Translations under genes and position numbers: made by a program
DNA from: Streptomyces sp. SCL15-4
GTDB lineage: Bacteria; Actinomycetota; Actinomycetes; Streptomycetales; Streptomycetaceae
Reading direction: 5' to 3'
Length of the DNA stretch: 64,000 nucleotides
Assembly (NCBI RefSeq): GCF_033366695.1
Contig: NZ_JAOBTQ010000001.1
Span: forward strand, 8,246,001 to 8,310,000
The notes under the pieces: generated by a model
Told to the model about the DNA's origin: nothing
Databases searched by the model: none
Seen by the model: only the letters and a program-made list of their open reading frames with translations
Shown here: piece after piece, positions 24,447-33,917 of the stretch
How the letters are laid out: every line of letters begins with the position of its first letter
How positions within the stretch are numbered: the stretch's first letter is position 1

Positions 24447-24935
24447 TCAGCGGACTTCCGTGAGCCTGCCCGTGGCCACGTCGAAGACGAAACCGCGGAC
24501 GCGGTCCTTGTGGACGACGAACGGGTCGGCCTTGATGCGCGCGACGGACTGCCGTACGTCCTCCTCCAGGTCGGCGAACGCTTCCGCCGCCCAGGGCGGG
24601 CGGATGCCGGTGTCCTTCTGGACCGCGTCCTTGAACCCGTCCTCGGTGAAGGTCAGCATGCCGCAGTCGGTGTGGTGGATGAGGATGATCTCCTCGGTGC
24701 CAAGAAGGCGTTGGCTGATGGCGAGCGAGCGGATCTCGTCCTGGGTCACCACCCCGCCGGCGTTGCGGATGACGTGCGCCTCGCCGTCGTTCAAGCCGAG
24801 GATCGCGTAGACGTTCAGCCGGGCGTCCATGCAGGCCAGGACGGCGAGTTGACGGGAGGGCGGCAGCGGGAGCGGACCGGAGAAGGTCTCGGCGTAGCGG
24901 GCGTTGTTGGCGAGCAGCTCATCGGTGACGGACAT
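24447..24935 (-). CDS. Beta-class carbonic anhydrase
   Basis: 162 aa. Zinc ligands are visible as CMDARL (Cys, with the Asp-Arg dyad) and HTDCGM (His and Cys), with IRNAGG between them, as in mycobacterial-type small beta carbonic anhydrases. It interconverts CO2 and bicarbonate in the cytosol. The start MSVTDELLANN has GAGG 6 bp upstream. It stands alone; the ~240 bases between tetR and this gene hold nothing recognisable. Confidence 0.9.
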   Translation of the reverse strand: MSVTDELLANNARYAETFSGPLPLPPSRQLAVLACMDARLNVYAILGLNDGEAHVIRNAGGVVTQDEIRSLAISQRLLGTEEIILIHHTDCGMLTFTEDGFKDAVQKDTGIRPPWAAEAFADLEEDVRQSVARIKADPFVVHKDRVRGFVFDVATGRLTEVR

Positions 24936-25436
24936 GACGGACCTCGGTTCTCTCGTACGGGGAAGGGCACGGGCGGGGTGATGGCGCAGAGCGGGATCAC
25001 GAGGCCCGGCTACAGAAACCGTCGAAGAGATACACACGACGCGAGGGCCAGAAGCCCGTCAACGTCGCGACCCAGGTCGGCATCACACCAGTGAACTCCT
25101 CAACGCCGGGCCAGGCAAGAGAATGCATGTTCGGCGCCGGCGCCGCGACGGCCGTCGGACCGCCGTAGGATCCGAGAGATCGCCCCCGCGGTGGCGAGCC
25201 TGTCCGTACCGCCGCCCGCCCCTGCTGCTGATCACTCACCAGAGCCACAACTGCTCGGTAAAGCCCCAACCCGCATGGCCGTGGTCACACCGGCGTCGGA
25301 CCCGGCCACCGACCGCTACTGGGGGCTCAGGGAGACCGTCTCCCGGATGGACCTCTGATCCAGTTGGGCAAAGAAGCCGCCCCTGGGGGCGGCCTGGAAC
25401 AGACCGCTGCCCTCCTGGACGCACCTTGCCGGGCGG
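24936..25436. other. No gene recognised
   Basis: About 500 bases. A minus frame ending at 24997 (HSLAWPGVEEFTGVMPTWVA) looks protein-like but matches no family I know and has no good start. Confidence 0.35.
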
Positions 25437-25690
25437 CTCATGCGGGGAATGCAACCTTCAGGCGGCTCAGTGCGCGCATGGCGTCGCGTTCGATCCGGGA
25501 GAGGTCGCCGAGGACCGAGCCGGCCTGGTCGAGGCACTGGCATCGCCCGTCTCACCGGCCTTCGCGATCAGTGCCGCCGTGTGCGTCCACAGGCCGGCCG
25601 CCTCGGTGTACAGGGTGTGACCGATGCGCACGTGGTGGTGCGGCAGGCTGGAGCGCTACGGCGTGGAGGGACTCCAGGTCACCTGGTGAC
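25437..25690 (-). pseudogene. Remnant of a small helical protein, unknown family
   Basis: Two frames joined by a shift read HTLYTEAAGLWTHTAALIAK and LDQAGSVLGDLSRIERDAMR then ALSRLKVAFPA. They look like one helical Streptomyces protein. There is no start and the frame is broken. The family is uncertain. Confidence 0.35.
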
Positions 25691-25759
25691 CGTCGGCCCT
25701 GCCGCCTGACTCCGGCTCTTCCGCGTTGCGCGAGCAGGTGCCGCAGGATGTCGGCGTGG

Positions 25760-27112
25760 TCACTCCGGTACACGCGGCTCCGCCGGGACGGCGGCTCGGC
25801 GCACCCGGTCGAACCGGCCGAGCAGCGCGGTGAGAAGGACCGCCGTCAGGGTTCCGGCGACGACGCCGCTGCCGAGAATCGTACGGGCCCACTCGGGGAA
25901 CCCCGCGTACAGCTCCGGGCTGAGCAACGGCAGCAGTCCCACCGTGAGCGCGAGCGCGGCCGTCAGGTTGCCCGTACCCGGACCGGACAGGTCGGCTCGG
26001 CGGAGCATCTCGACGCCCATCACGGCGATGACGGCGTAGACGACGAGTGCGGAGCCGCCCACGACGGCCTCGGGCATGCCGGCCAGCGCCCGCGACACGG
26101 GCGTGACCAGGCCGACGACGATCAGGAGCACGCCTGCCCCGGCGGTCACGAAGCGGCTGCGCACCCCGGTGAGCCGGCCGATGCCGATGTTCTCGGCGCT
26201 GGTGATCATGAGGGATGTGCCGAACAGCCCGCCGGCCAGGGAGACGAGGGCGTCGGCGCGGGCGACGCGCGGAACGTCCCGTTCGGGAGCGGGGGTTCGG
26301 CCCACGGTCTCACTGTTGAGCACGGTCTGCCCGGTGATCTCGGCCAGCGTGGTGAGGCTGAACACGAGCAGCGGAAGGGCGGCCACGAGGTCGAAGCGGG
26401 GTGGACCGAAGGGCAGGAACGCGGGCAGCGCCAAGCCCTTGCCGGCCGCGGGGGCGAAGGCGCCGAGTCCGGTCGTCACCGCTACGACGGTTCCGGCCGC
26501 CATCCCGATGAGGACGGAGGTCTGACGCCAGACTCCGCGCAGCAGCACGTACGCGGTGACGGTCGCCGCGACCGTGAGCGCGGCCAGGAGCACCGCGCGC
26601 GGCTCGCCCCTGCCGTCCGGGCCGGTGACGAGCCGGGCGGCGACGCGGATCATGGCGATCCCGATGAGCAGGACGGTCACGCCCATGACCAGGGGTGGGA
26701 AGAGCCGTACGACCAGGGTGTACAGGGGAAGTACGGCGAGCAGCAGCGCTGCCGCCAGGAGGACGGAACCGGTGGCGGTCGGCGCGCCGTGTTCCTGGGC
26801 GATCTGGAGGAACAGCGCCGTCGCGGCACCGCCGGGCAGCATGACGAACGGCAGGCGGCCGCCGATCCGCCACACCCCGAGGGACTGGAGCAGGGCGCCC
26901 GCGCCGCACAGCAGGAGGACGGCGCTCAGCAGCGAGGCCGTGGCACCGGGCGGCATCCGCAGGGTGCCGGCGACGAGGAAGACAGTGGAGACGGGGGCGG
27001 CGATCAGCGCCAGGACGTGCTGGGCGGCGAGCGGCACGAGCCGCCGCAACGGCACCCGCGCGTCGACGGCTTCGGCGGAGCGGGAGGCGGCAGGGGCCGG
27101 GATGCTCGTCAT
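25760..27112 (-). CDS. NCS2-family nucleobase/cation symporter
   Basis: 450 aa with about 14 hydrophobic segments. Family features are the N-terminal LAAQHVLALIAAPV (the QH motif of TM1), FSLTTLAEITGQT and the GLFGTSLMITSAENIGIGRL region, which contains a substrate-binding residue in NAT/NCS2 carriers. It would import a purine or pyrimidine (uracil, xanthine or urate class) with H+ or Na+. Its ATG overlaps the stop of the upstream arylsulfotransferase-like gene (ATGA), so the two are translationally coupled. That suggests the carrier supplies or removes the substrate of that enzyme. Confidence 0.88.
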   Translation of the reverse strand: MTSIPAPAASRSAEAVDARVPLRRLVPLAAQHVLALIAAPVSTVFLVAGTLRMPPGATASLLSAVLLLCGAGALLQSLGVWRIGGRLPFVMLPGGAATALFLQIAQEHGAPTATGSVLLAAALLLAVLPLYTLVVRLFPPLVMGVTVLLIGIAMIRVAARLVTGPDGRGEPRAVLLAALTVAATVTAYVLLRGVWRQTSVLIGMAAGTVVAVTTGLGAFAPAAGKGLALPAFLPFGPPRFDLVAALPLLVFSLTTLAEITGQTVLNSETVGRTPAPERDVPRVARADALVSLAGGLFGTSLMITSAENIGIGRLTGVRSRFVTAGAGVLLIVVGLVTPVSRALAGMPEAVVGGSALVVYAVIAVMGVEMLRRADLSGPGTGNLTAALALTVGLLPLLSPELYAGFPEWARTILGSGVVAGTLTAVLLTALLGRFDRVRRAAVPAEPRVPE

Positions 27113-28233
27113 GCCGTCACGTCCAGCCACGGGATGTCGGCCGCCGTGTAGCGGTAGGCGCGGAAGACGGCGTTGGGTTCGGACGGGAAAAGGCCCCGGA
27201 CCTCGCTTTCGCGGTAGCCGGCGAAGTACGGGACGACGTACTCCCAGCACAGGTAGCCGTCCTTCGTCACCTCGAACAACCGCCCGGACGGAGAGTCGGT
27301 CACGAGCGTGTTGCCGTTCGGCAGGCGCTGTGCGGAGCCCATGAAGGGCGCGAAGAAGAACTCGCGGGCCGGGTCGTGGTACTCCCACACGATGTCTTCG
27401 CCCGCCCGGTCGATCTCGATGACGCGGGAGTACGGCACGTCGTGGCCGGGCCGGAAGACGCCGTTGTCGAAGACCAGCAGCCGGCCGTCGTCCAGTTCGG
27501 TGGGCGCGTGCTGCTGGCTGACCGTGCCGGGAGGGCTGCGCCAGAGGATCTCGCCGGTCTCGCGGCTGATGACGACGACGGCCGATACGCTGCGCAGGCT
27601 GGCGAGGATGTTGCCGTCCCGCAGAGGCGTGACACCGTTGATGAGGGGCCAGTGTTCACGGGCGTACGCCTCGTGCAGCGGGAAGGACGCGCGGTCGAGG
27701 TGCTCGGCGGCGCGCCAGGACCACAGGAGTTCATCGTTCGGGCCGACCTCCCTGATGGTGTCCGCCCAGACGATGCCGCCCGCGGCTTCGGAGCCGGGCG
27801 CTCCGCCCTGTACGGCCGCCGCTTGGGCGCCGGTCAGGGCCTCCAGGGCCGTATAGAGTATCCGGCCGTCTTCGAGGTGGTGGGCGTCGTGGTGCTGGAG
27901 GGGGTCGCGATGCTCGCGCAGTACCGTGCCGTCGGGTGCGGCGCGGAGCATGACGCCGCCCCGGTACCTGTGCCACATCGGGAAGAGGGCCTTCTCCCCC
28001 GGGAGTACCCCGTTGTAGGCGAGGGTTCCGTCAGCCAGGAGACGGGCGTGACGGCCGGGCCGGTAGGGGAGGTCCCAGCGGTGGACGGTGCGGCCGTGGA
28101 TGTCGACGAGGTAGACCTCGCCGCTGCCGGTGAGCGGCGCGTAGAGGGTGTAGCCGTCGCACACGGCCGTCTCGTCGAGGGCGATGAGACCGGTGGGACG
28201 CCGGCGGCGTGAGTTCTGGTCGATCGATGGCAC
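27109..28233 (-). CDS. Arylsulfotransferase-like beta-propeller protein, cytosolic
   Basis: 374 aa from a GTG start with GAGGAG 7 bp upstream. Repeated blades (GEVYLVDIHGRTVHRWDLP, VVVISRETGEILWRSPPG, RVIEIDRAGEDIVWEYHDP) and the His-rich motif LQHHDAHHLEDGRILY match the arylsulfotransferase/PQQ-like propeller families. NGNTLVTDSPSGRLFEV is the second signature. No signal peptide is present, unlike secreted sulfotransferases, so it should act in the cytosol. The reaction is unknown; a sulfotransferase or lyase is possible. It forms an operon with the NCS2 permease and is divergent from an XRE-cupin regulator. Confidence 0.8.
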   Translation of the reverse strand: MPSIDQNSRRRRPTGLIALDETAVCDGYTLYAPLTGSGEVYLVDIHGRTVHRWDLPYRPGRHARLLADGTLAYNGVLPGEKALFPMWHRYRGGVMLRAAPDGTVLREHRDPLQHHDAHHLEDGRILYTALEALTGAQAAAVQGGAPGSEAAGGIVWADTIREVGPNDELLWSWRAAEHLDRASFPLHEAYAREHWPLINGVTPLRDGNILASLRSVSAVVVISRETGEILWRSPPGTVSQQHAPTELDDGRLLVFDNGVFRPGHDVPYSRVIEIDRAGEDIVWEYHDPAREFFFAPFMGSAQRLPNGNTLVTDSPSGRLFEVTKDGYLCWEYVVPYFAGYRESEVRGLFPSEPNAVFRAYRYTAADIPWLDVTA

Positions 28234-28253
28234 GTCGCAACTCCTCGTTCTTT

Positions 28254-28285
28254 CAAATTTTCTTTGATGTGATCAATTGAATTTG
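28254..28285. promoter_or_regulatory. AT-rich palindromic operator/promoter
   Basis: In the 192-bp gap between the divergent genes lies an unusually AT-rich patch. It has outer arms CAAATT (28254-28259) and AATTTG (28280-28285) and an inner palindrome TTGAT-GTG-ATCAA (28264-28276). It is a likely binding site for the XRE-cupin regulator. Confidence 0.65.
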
Positions 28286-28425
28286 ACAGTAGAGACGTTG
28301 TGTGACGGGCGTGTGTCGGCAGTACGAAACCGCCTGCGGCCTCTCGGCGGGTGCCGCGTAAGGTGCCGTCAGGCATCGGCGACCAGCGAGAACGGCGCCG
28401 CGGGGCGGGAAGGGACGGGACAACC

Positions 28426-28980
28426 ATGGAGGCCGGGAACACACTTCGGGTCGGTGCTGCCGTACGCCGTCGCCGCCGGGCACTCGATCTGACGCTCGCC
28501 GAAGTGGCACGGCGCAGCGGGCTCTCCTCGCCGTTCCTGAGCCAGATCGAGAACGACCGGGCGCGCCCCAGCATGCGCTCGTTGCAGCGGATCGCGGACG
28601 CCCTCGGCACCACGGCGGTACAGCTCCTCGCGGCCTCGGACGAGACCCGCACGGTCGACGTGGTGCGCGCGGGCGACGACAGCGGACTCGACCGACAGGC
28701 GCGCGTGCGGCCGGTGGTGCGCGGCCGACATCAGCTGCACGCGCTGGAGTTCGTCGGCGAGCACGAGGCGGACCGCGAGTTCCTGCACCGCAATGACGAG
28801 CTGATGTACGTGGCGGACGGCTCGGTCGAGGTGGAGGCCGAGGGGCGGATCCACCGGCTGGGGCGCGGGGACACGCTGCTGCTGTCCGGCGGCGTCCGGC
28901 ACCGCTGGTGCTCCACGGAGCCGGGTGCGCGGGTCCTGGTGGTCGCTGTCGGCGACCACGTGGAGGTGGTCGAGTCCTGA
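28426..28980 (+). CDS. XRE-family regulator with C-terminal cupin sensor
   Basis: 184 aa. The HTH_3 domain (LTLAEVARRSGLSSPFLSQI and ENDRARPSMRSLQRIADALG) covers residues ~10-65. A cupin_2 sensor domain follows (DELMYVADGSVEVEAEG, LGRGDTLLLSGGVRHRW). Such proteins control transport and catabolic operons in response to a small molecule bound in the cupin. It is divergent from the arylsulfotransferase/NCS2 operon and is its presumed regulator. SD is weak (GGGACGGGA). Confidence 0.9.
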   Translation: MEAGNTLRVGAAVRRRRRALDLTLAEVARRSGLSSPFLSQIENDRARPSMRSLQRIADALGTTAVQLLAASDETRTVDVVRAGDDSGLDRQARVRPVVRGRHQLHALEFVGEHEADREFLHRNDELMYVADGSVEVEAEGRIHRLGRGDTLLLSGGVRHRWCSTEPGARVLVVAVGDHVEVVES

Positions 28981-29025
28981 CGGGTGACACGGCGCGCCGG
29001 TACGCCAGCCCCGGTGCGGCGCGGT

Positions 29026-29343
29026 TCAGCCCCGAGACAGCAGGGAACAAGGGCTTGCTGCGAAAGCGTATCCGACTCCAACCGGTGCTACACGGTCGGC
29101 ATCGGCTGACTGCGCACTGCCTGCCAGCGCCCGGCCGTAGGCGGTGAGCCCCTCGTCGACCTCGTCCAGGCAGCCACCGCCGGCGGCGTTGCGGTTGTTG
29201 TAACTGGGCAGCATCGTGCGGACACCGAGATCGTAGAACTGCCGCACCCGCTCCAGCCGTCCCGCGAGCGGACCGGAATCCTCCAGGTCGAAGGCCACCG
29301 CCACGTTCCCGTCACGGCCGACGGCTAGCAGTGCTGCTCCCAC
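29026..29343 (-). pseudogene. Membrane dipeptidase (peptidase M19)-type fragment
   Basis: The frame reads DGNVAVAFDLEDSGPL, VRQFYDLGVRTMLPSYNNRN and DEVDEGLTAYGRAL, which matches the middle of M19 dipeptidases. The zinc ligands before and after are missing, and homology stops at about 29140 where unrelated sequence begins. Truncated on both sides. Confidence 0.65.
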
Positions 29344-29800
29344 AGCAAGCGCGGGCGGCGTGGTACTGAATCTGCGTGTGCCATCTCAGGGATCGTGCCC
29401 ATCTCTTCCCATCCCCAGACCGGACCCCTTCAGCCGGAATTCCTCCCAGCGGGCTCGCATCACCGGACTTCTCGCTGTCACGTCGCTTCGAGCGGTGCCC
29501 GCGCTCCGCACGCGTGCGCCGCCCGAACCCGAAACCGTTGTCGCGCCGGCGCGCAGCTCGTGCTCACTTGGACCGGTGCGCTCGGCGCTTCACCAGGAGC
29601 CGGGTCGTATGGCACGCTGCGGCCATGTGCCTGCTGGAGAACCTCGACGACATCGAGCGCCCTCTGGAACAAGCGGCGCACCTCCGTTCTCGAACCGCGT
29701 CGTCAACCGTGCGCACCGGAGCGGACTGTTGCATGGACAGACGTGCGACCAAAAACTCAATGGGCTGAATTCCGGAGCAGATGCGGCACTCACGGCTTTC
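29344..29800. other. No gene recognised
   Basis: About 460 bases with no family motif on either strand. The sequence immediately before 29801 keeps the frame of the next gene open, so its true start could be further left. Confidence 0.35.
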
Positions 29801-30223
29801 GTGTCACCTGTCGCCGTAGCGGCGCTCCTTCTTGCAGTCCCAGCCATGCCTGCACACGCGGCTACGTACTGGAACAAGCACGTCAAGTGCGAGGCGGTCG
29901 ACCCGGACGGCCGCCGGATCCCCACCCGCCTGGGCAACGGCGAACTGGGATGGAACCACTTCTCCGGCAAGCACAACATCAGGAAGTACGCGCTCGTCAA
30001 TATTCCCCTCCGGGACGAAGTCGACAAGGTTGACGGGGCCGATCTGCAGTACTGGGGGTGGGCCTCACACCGGGCCCACGGGCGCGTCAAACTCATCGTG
30101 AAGGCCCGCTACGGTCGCAGGACGGACGACAGGCGTTACGACGCCGGAGGAGGACACGTGATCAGCGTGATCACCGCCTGCTGCAACGGCATGCGGAAAT
30201 GTCCCGACTGGGTGAATGAGTAA
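29801..30223 (+). CDS. Small secreted basic Cys-containing protein, unknown
   Basis: 140 aa from a GTG at 29801 (no clear SD; the start is uncertain). A signal peptide (VSPVAVAALLLAVPAMPAHA) is followed by a ~120-residue basic mature chain. It contains GNGELGWNHFSGKHNIRKY and four Cys (KCEAV, ACCNGMRKC). No family is recognised. The GWNHFSGKH pattern recalls His-containing catalytic strands of small secreted nucleases and toxins, but that is only an impression. Its stop overlaps the next gene's start by 8 bases, so the two are translated together. Confidence 0.55.
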   Translation: MSPVAVAALLLAVPAMPAHAATYWNKHVKCEAVDPDGRRIPTRLGNGELGWNHFSGKHNIRKYALVNIPLRDEVDKVDGADLQYWGWASHRAHGRVKLIVKARYGRRTDDRRYDAGGGHVISVITACCNGMRKCPDWVNE

Positions 30224-30881
30224 TGCGGTGAGCGACGACGAACGCGAGATCGAAGACCTCCAGGTCGAGGTAGCCGCCCTCCTGTCGGACCACGTCTACG
30301 CCCCACTCCTGGAAGACCAGCACGTACGCGGAGTCCTGCCCGCCCCGTTGCAGACGCCGGCTGTGCGGGCGGTCCTCGGTGACCGGACCGAGACCAACCC
30401 GGCGCGGCTGACCGCGTACGAGATCCCCCTCAGAGCCGGCGAGGACCTGCGCACGCCGCACGACGTCGTCGCCCTCCTGCGGGCCGTGCACACCGGAACC
30501 CACATCTACCCGCGCAGCCGGGTCACCTCGGTCATGGGCATGGACCTCTACCTCGTCGACCCGGCCGAGGTGACGCAAGCCCCGTTCACCAAGGACGACT
30601 GGGCTGCCACACTTCTGCGCTGCCTGGCACATCCGACTGATCCTGTCGAGGAACGGCACGGGGCGCGGCTGCGCGGCTTCCTGTTCCGCGACGGGGGAGT
30701 GCTGCGCCTGTACATGGACAGCGACGAGGTCGCCGGAGTGATCGCCGCCGAAGCGCGGCTGGGCGGTGCGCTGACCGCGCTGCTGGCCGTGCTGCCGTCC
30801 CTGCTCGGCGAGGAATACCGGATCTCCCAGGAGCCGGACGACCCCCACTGCCGGTATCTGGTGGATCTCACCGACTGGTGA
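30216..30881 (+). CDS. Acidic cytosolic protein coupled to the secreted protein
   Basis: 221 aa, acidic, no signal peptide. The ATG lies inside the end of the preceding gene (8-base overlap), strong evidence for coupling. The N-terminal ~40 residues are helical (SDDEREIEDLQVEVAALLSD); the body ends EPDDPHCRYLVDLTDW. No family is recognised. As the cytosolic acidic partner of a small basic exported protein it might be an immunity protein, chaperone or regulator. None of these roles is shown by the sequence. Confidence 0.6.
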   Translation: MSNAVSDDEREIEDLQVEVAALLSDHVYAPLLEDQHVRGVLPAPLQTPAVRAVLGDRTETNPARLTAYEIPLRAGEDLRTPHDVVALLRAVHTGTHIYPRSRVTSVMGMDLYLVDPAEVTQAPFTKDDWAATLLRCLAHPTDPVEERHGARLRGFLFRDGGVLRLYMDSDEVAGVIAAEARLGGALTALLAVLPSLLGEEYRISQEPDDPHCRYLVDLTDW

Positions 30882-31640
30882 AACCCCGCACCGGGCCACC
30901 TGCCGCATCAGCGGGCTGCCTGCCCACCTGGTTGGGCAGCCACCGCCCAAGTCACCGTTCCGGTGCGGGTGTCGTTCGCGTCAGTGACGGGTCTCTTGAC
31001 GCGGACCACGAGAGGCCCTGGTGAGGAGCCCCGGCTTGCGAGGCAGACAGGTGGTCAGCCGCTGCCTACACCGCAGCCGATCTCCCAGGGCCGAACCCGC
31101 TGCGGCAGGCAGCACAACAGGCGCTGACGACCACAACCTGGCATCGACAGGCCGTAGCCCCACCGCCAGATGCAGTCGGGGGCGAACCGGTGCCGCGGCA
31201 CGGGGCGCCGTCGGCAGGCCGGCCAGGAACGGCGGTCGGGGGGCGGCGCCGGTGTCAGCGCGGCCCGGGAAGCCGATTCGATTCGGGCGGCACCGGGATC
31301 GGCGGAGAATGCGCCAGGACTTCAATCGTGGCACACCGAGCTCGACCGGTGCCCGGCTGCGCACGGCGCACGGTGTCGGGTCGGTATTGCTCAGGTTGAA
31401 CTCGTGAAGTCGACCAGTTTCGGTCTACGTACCCACCCTGCCGACTACGTACGAGGCGTCTGCGATGCGGGTATTGGCGCGGGTCCAAGGGGTGGGGCAA
31501 GCGTCCCCAAGCGCCGACCTCCCCTCCCCACGTCCCTCACCCGCCCCTACGTTGGAGTGAGCACGAAACACGAAGAGTCTCCGGGAGGCAGACCTCAGTC
31601 GGTCGTCATCCCTGTCCCGTAGCAAGGAGAAGAGGAACCG
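30882..31640. other. No gene recognised
   Basis: About 760 bases. Short Arg-rich frames only; no motif, no good start, no hairpin that I would call. Confidence 0.4.
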
Positions 31641-32360
31641 TTGGCACCGCCATGGGGGCCATCGGCGCCGGGGTGAGCGCCGGCGGTATCCGGGTGACCG
31701 TCAACATGATTACGCGGGTGAGGTGCGTGAGGTCGGTGGCGGCGAAGTCGGCCAGGTGCCGCTTGAGGAGCGACCAGATCCCCTCGGCCGGGATCAGCTC
31801 TGGTGCGCAGGAGGGCATCTGAAAGATCTGTAACCAGTCCTTGTGCTCCTCGGTGAAAGCGGCCAGCTCTCGGACCAGGTGCAGGGTCAGGTTGTCCCAG
31901 CACCACACCACCGGGGTGCCGAGCTGGATGCGGGTCATGACGATCAGGTCGCGGTACTGGCGCCAGGTGAACGCCTTCGCCTCGCCCCGGCGCCCGTGCC
32001 AGACGTGCAGCTTGAAGAAGCACCGGCAGCGGCGTCCGGCGCGGTGACAAACCACGCCGGCGATGTTGCCCCGTCCCCGGTTGTGACCGCGTACCCGCAC
32101 CACCGGCCGGGCTCGGCGCGGTGCCCGGGTGTGTCCCTTGGGCGGCCTCAGCTCCTGGCCTGCCTCGTCCTCGCAGCGAATGTGGGCGCCCAGGTCCGCC
32201 GCGGTCCTTTTACCTGTCCCCACACCTCGGCCTTCCACATCCTGATCGCCTCGTCGTCGCGTTCGATCGCCCGCCGCAGGGGCACCTGTGCGGACCGGCC
32301 GTGCCGCCGCAACAGCTTCCACATGCTTTGGATCGTGTACCCGACGTGATACATCAGGAG
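31640..32360 (-). pseudogene. IS630-type transposase, frameshifted and truncated
   Basis: Reading from 32360 down, a frame gives YHVGYTIQSMWKLLRRHGRS, then AIERDDEAIRMWKAEVWGQV (the winged-helix part). Near 32208 the frame must change to give ADLGAHIRCEDEAGQEL, then TPVVWCWDNLTLHLVREL and PSCAPELIPAEGIWSLLKRH. All three DDE residues are therefore present, but the frame is broken. The first ~90 residues and the C-terminus are missing. It is a different copy from the relic at 2.3 kb. Confidence 0.8.
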
Positions 32361-32526
32361 CTCCAGAGGTCGACATGCGCGGTTGCTGCCCCGTGAGCAA
32401 GGTGGTTAGCTAGATTTGGCAACACGAATCGGGGAGCTGCTCGATCACTACCCCGCATGAGGACTTCATTCCCGCGGACCGCCGTACCTGCGCTATCTGT
32501 CAAGCCTAGGTATGCGAGGTGTGAAG

Positions 32527-33015
32527 ATGAAACTCGGACATGCTGTGGCAGTCGCAGTTCTGCTGGCTCCCATCCCATTCGCGGGTATGACGGATCCCGC
32601 TGCGGCGGCAGCCGTTCACATCGTCACTGTCAAGGTGGAACTGATTGCCAAAGATGGGCCGCCGTTCTGGGACATGAAGCGAATCACGCCCCCGCGGAAG
32701 AATATCACTCTTGATCACAGTAAGCGAACAAGGAGTGTCACGTTCGAAGTTTGCGCAGATGGCGCCATTGCTGTACTGAAATTGCGAGCTACCCTACTCG
32801 GCGACGAAAAGGTTGCCGTCAGGCCGAATCTACTACTTTACGATGGGCCGCCTTGTAGCAGTAATGACCTCGCCGCCTCGGTCTATCCTTCGAGTCAAGT
32901 GATAGCCGGGGGTACGGGAAAGACGGGCTGGGAAATACACTTGCCCAGCGAGAAATTCGCCTCGTTCGATTATGCCCACACATCTATTGATGTCAGCCAT
33001 AACCTCTGGCCATAA
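32527..33015 (+). CDS. Secreted protein of unknown function, AT-richer than neighbours
   Basis: 162 aa. The signal peptide MKLGHAVAVAVLLAPIPFAG...AAA is followed by a beta-rich mature chain with two Cys (FEVCADGAI, GPPCSSND). AGGTG lies 7 bp before the ATG at 32527; an ATG at 32512 adds five residues. Codon choice is clearly less GC-biased in the third position than in adjacent genes (TAT, TCT, ATT, GAA are frequent), which suggests horizontal origin. It sits beside an IS630 relic. No domain is recognised. Confidence 0.6.
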   Translation: MKLGHAVAVAVLLAPIPFAGMTDPAAAAAVHIVTVKVELIAKDGPPFWDMKRITPPRKNITLDHSKRTRSVTFEVCADGAIAVLKLRATLLGDEKVAVRPNLLLYDGPPCSSNDLAASVYPSSQVIAGGTGKTGWEIHLPSEKFASFDYAHTSIDVSHNLWP

Positions 33016-33605
33016 CAACGACTAACACCTTGACGTGGTCCGGTGCTGACGGCCGTTTCAGAGCCGACACTTGAGCGTTCGCGACGGAGGCTCCTCGAAT
33101 CGCCTGTTGCCTCATTACCCGAGGGGTGCCAGCTCGACACCCCATCCGGCACAGCGAGCCGAGCCCGGCGCACATCCACGAGCCCGTCGCCGACGCGGCC
33201 TCCACCCCGCGAAGGTTGCGTTCACCCTGCCGTCTCGCTCGGCTCGGCCACCGCCGTGCCCAGCTCCATCACTCCGCCCCAACCCTGCCCCGCGGCGTCG
33301 TACTGCCCGGCCCCAGCTTCCGCCGTCCTGTACGACGACGCGGTCGCGTGGGGAAGGTGCTGCTGCTCACGGCGGGCTCGCCCGTCCCGCGCGCCGGTGC
33401 CGTACGTCCGGGGGCCGCCGTTCGGTCCGCCCTGTTCGGCTTGGCCACCGTCAGGCTCCGCAGTCCCGCGCCGACGGCCGCGCATGCCGCCTGGCGCGTG
33501 CCGGCTCCGTGCGCCGGCCGTGGTCGGCGCGTCGTCGACCGGGTCGGCCGGTCTCCGGCATCACGCGGTGGCGGTTGGTCCGAGTCTACGCTGAGCGCCT
33601 TCACA
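33016..33605. other. No gene recognised
   Basis: About 590 bases, Pro/Arg-rich frames on both strands without motifs. Confidence 0.4.
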
Positions 33606-33780
33606 TCTCGGGAAGTTCGGTTGGTACGGAGGAGCGCGCTCGGGCAGGACTTCCGGCAGTTGCGGGGCGCCTACGCGGTCAGCGCAGCGGGCAGTGCCGT
33701 CGGCATGGGGGCATTGCCGTTGATTGCCCTCCTGGTGCTGGACTCCTCTGCGTTCCAGGTCTCCTTGCTCTCTGAAGCCG
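33606..33780 (+). pseudogene. MFS transporter N-terminal fragment
   Basis: The frame reads ALGQDFRQLRGAYAVSAAGS, then AVGMGALPLIALLVLDSSAF and QVSLLSEAG. This is the first transmembrane helix and loop of a Streptomyces MFS efflux protein (the common form is ...SAFQVSLLAALS). Homology ends near 33780, where the rest of the gene is lost. Confidence 0.65.
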
Positions 33781-33917
33781 GGCGGGTCCGTCCGTTTTCG
33801 GTCATCCCTCAGGGACCGGGAGGCAAGGGACGGGCAGGGGGTAGGCGCGTAGGTATGGATGGCACACGATTGCGGCAGGACAAACGGAGCCCCCAGGAAG
33901 CGCGTGCCCGGGGAACC

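Noticed and set aside
25364..27151. 595-codon plus frame
   Set aside because: Gly/Arg/Gln-rich shadow of the NCS2 permease gene.
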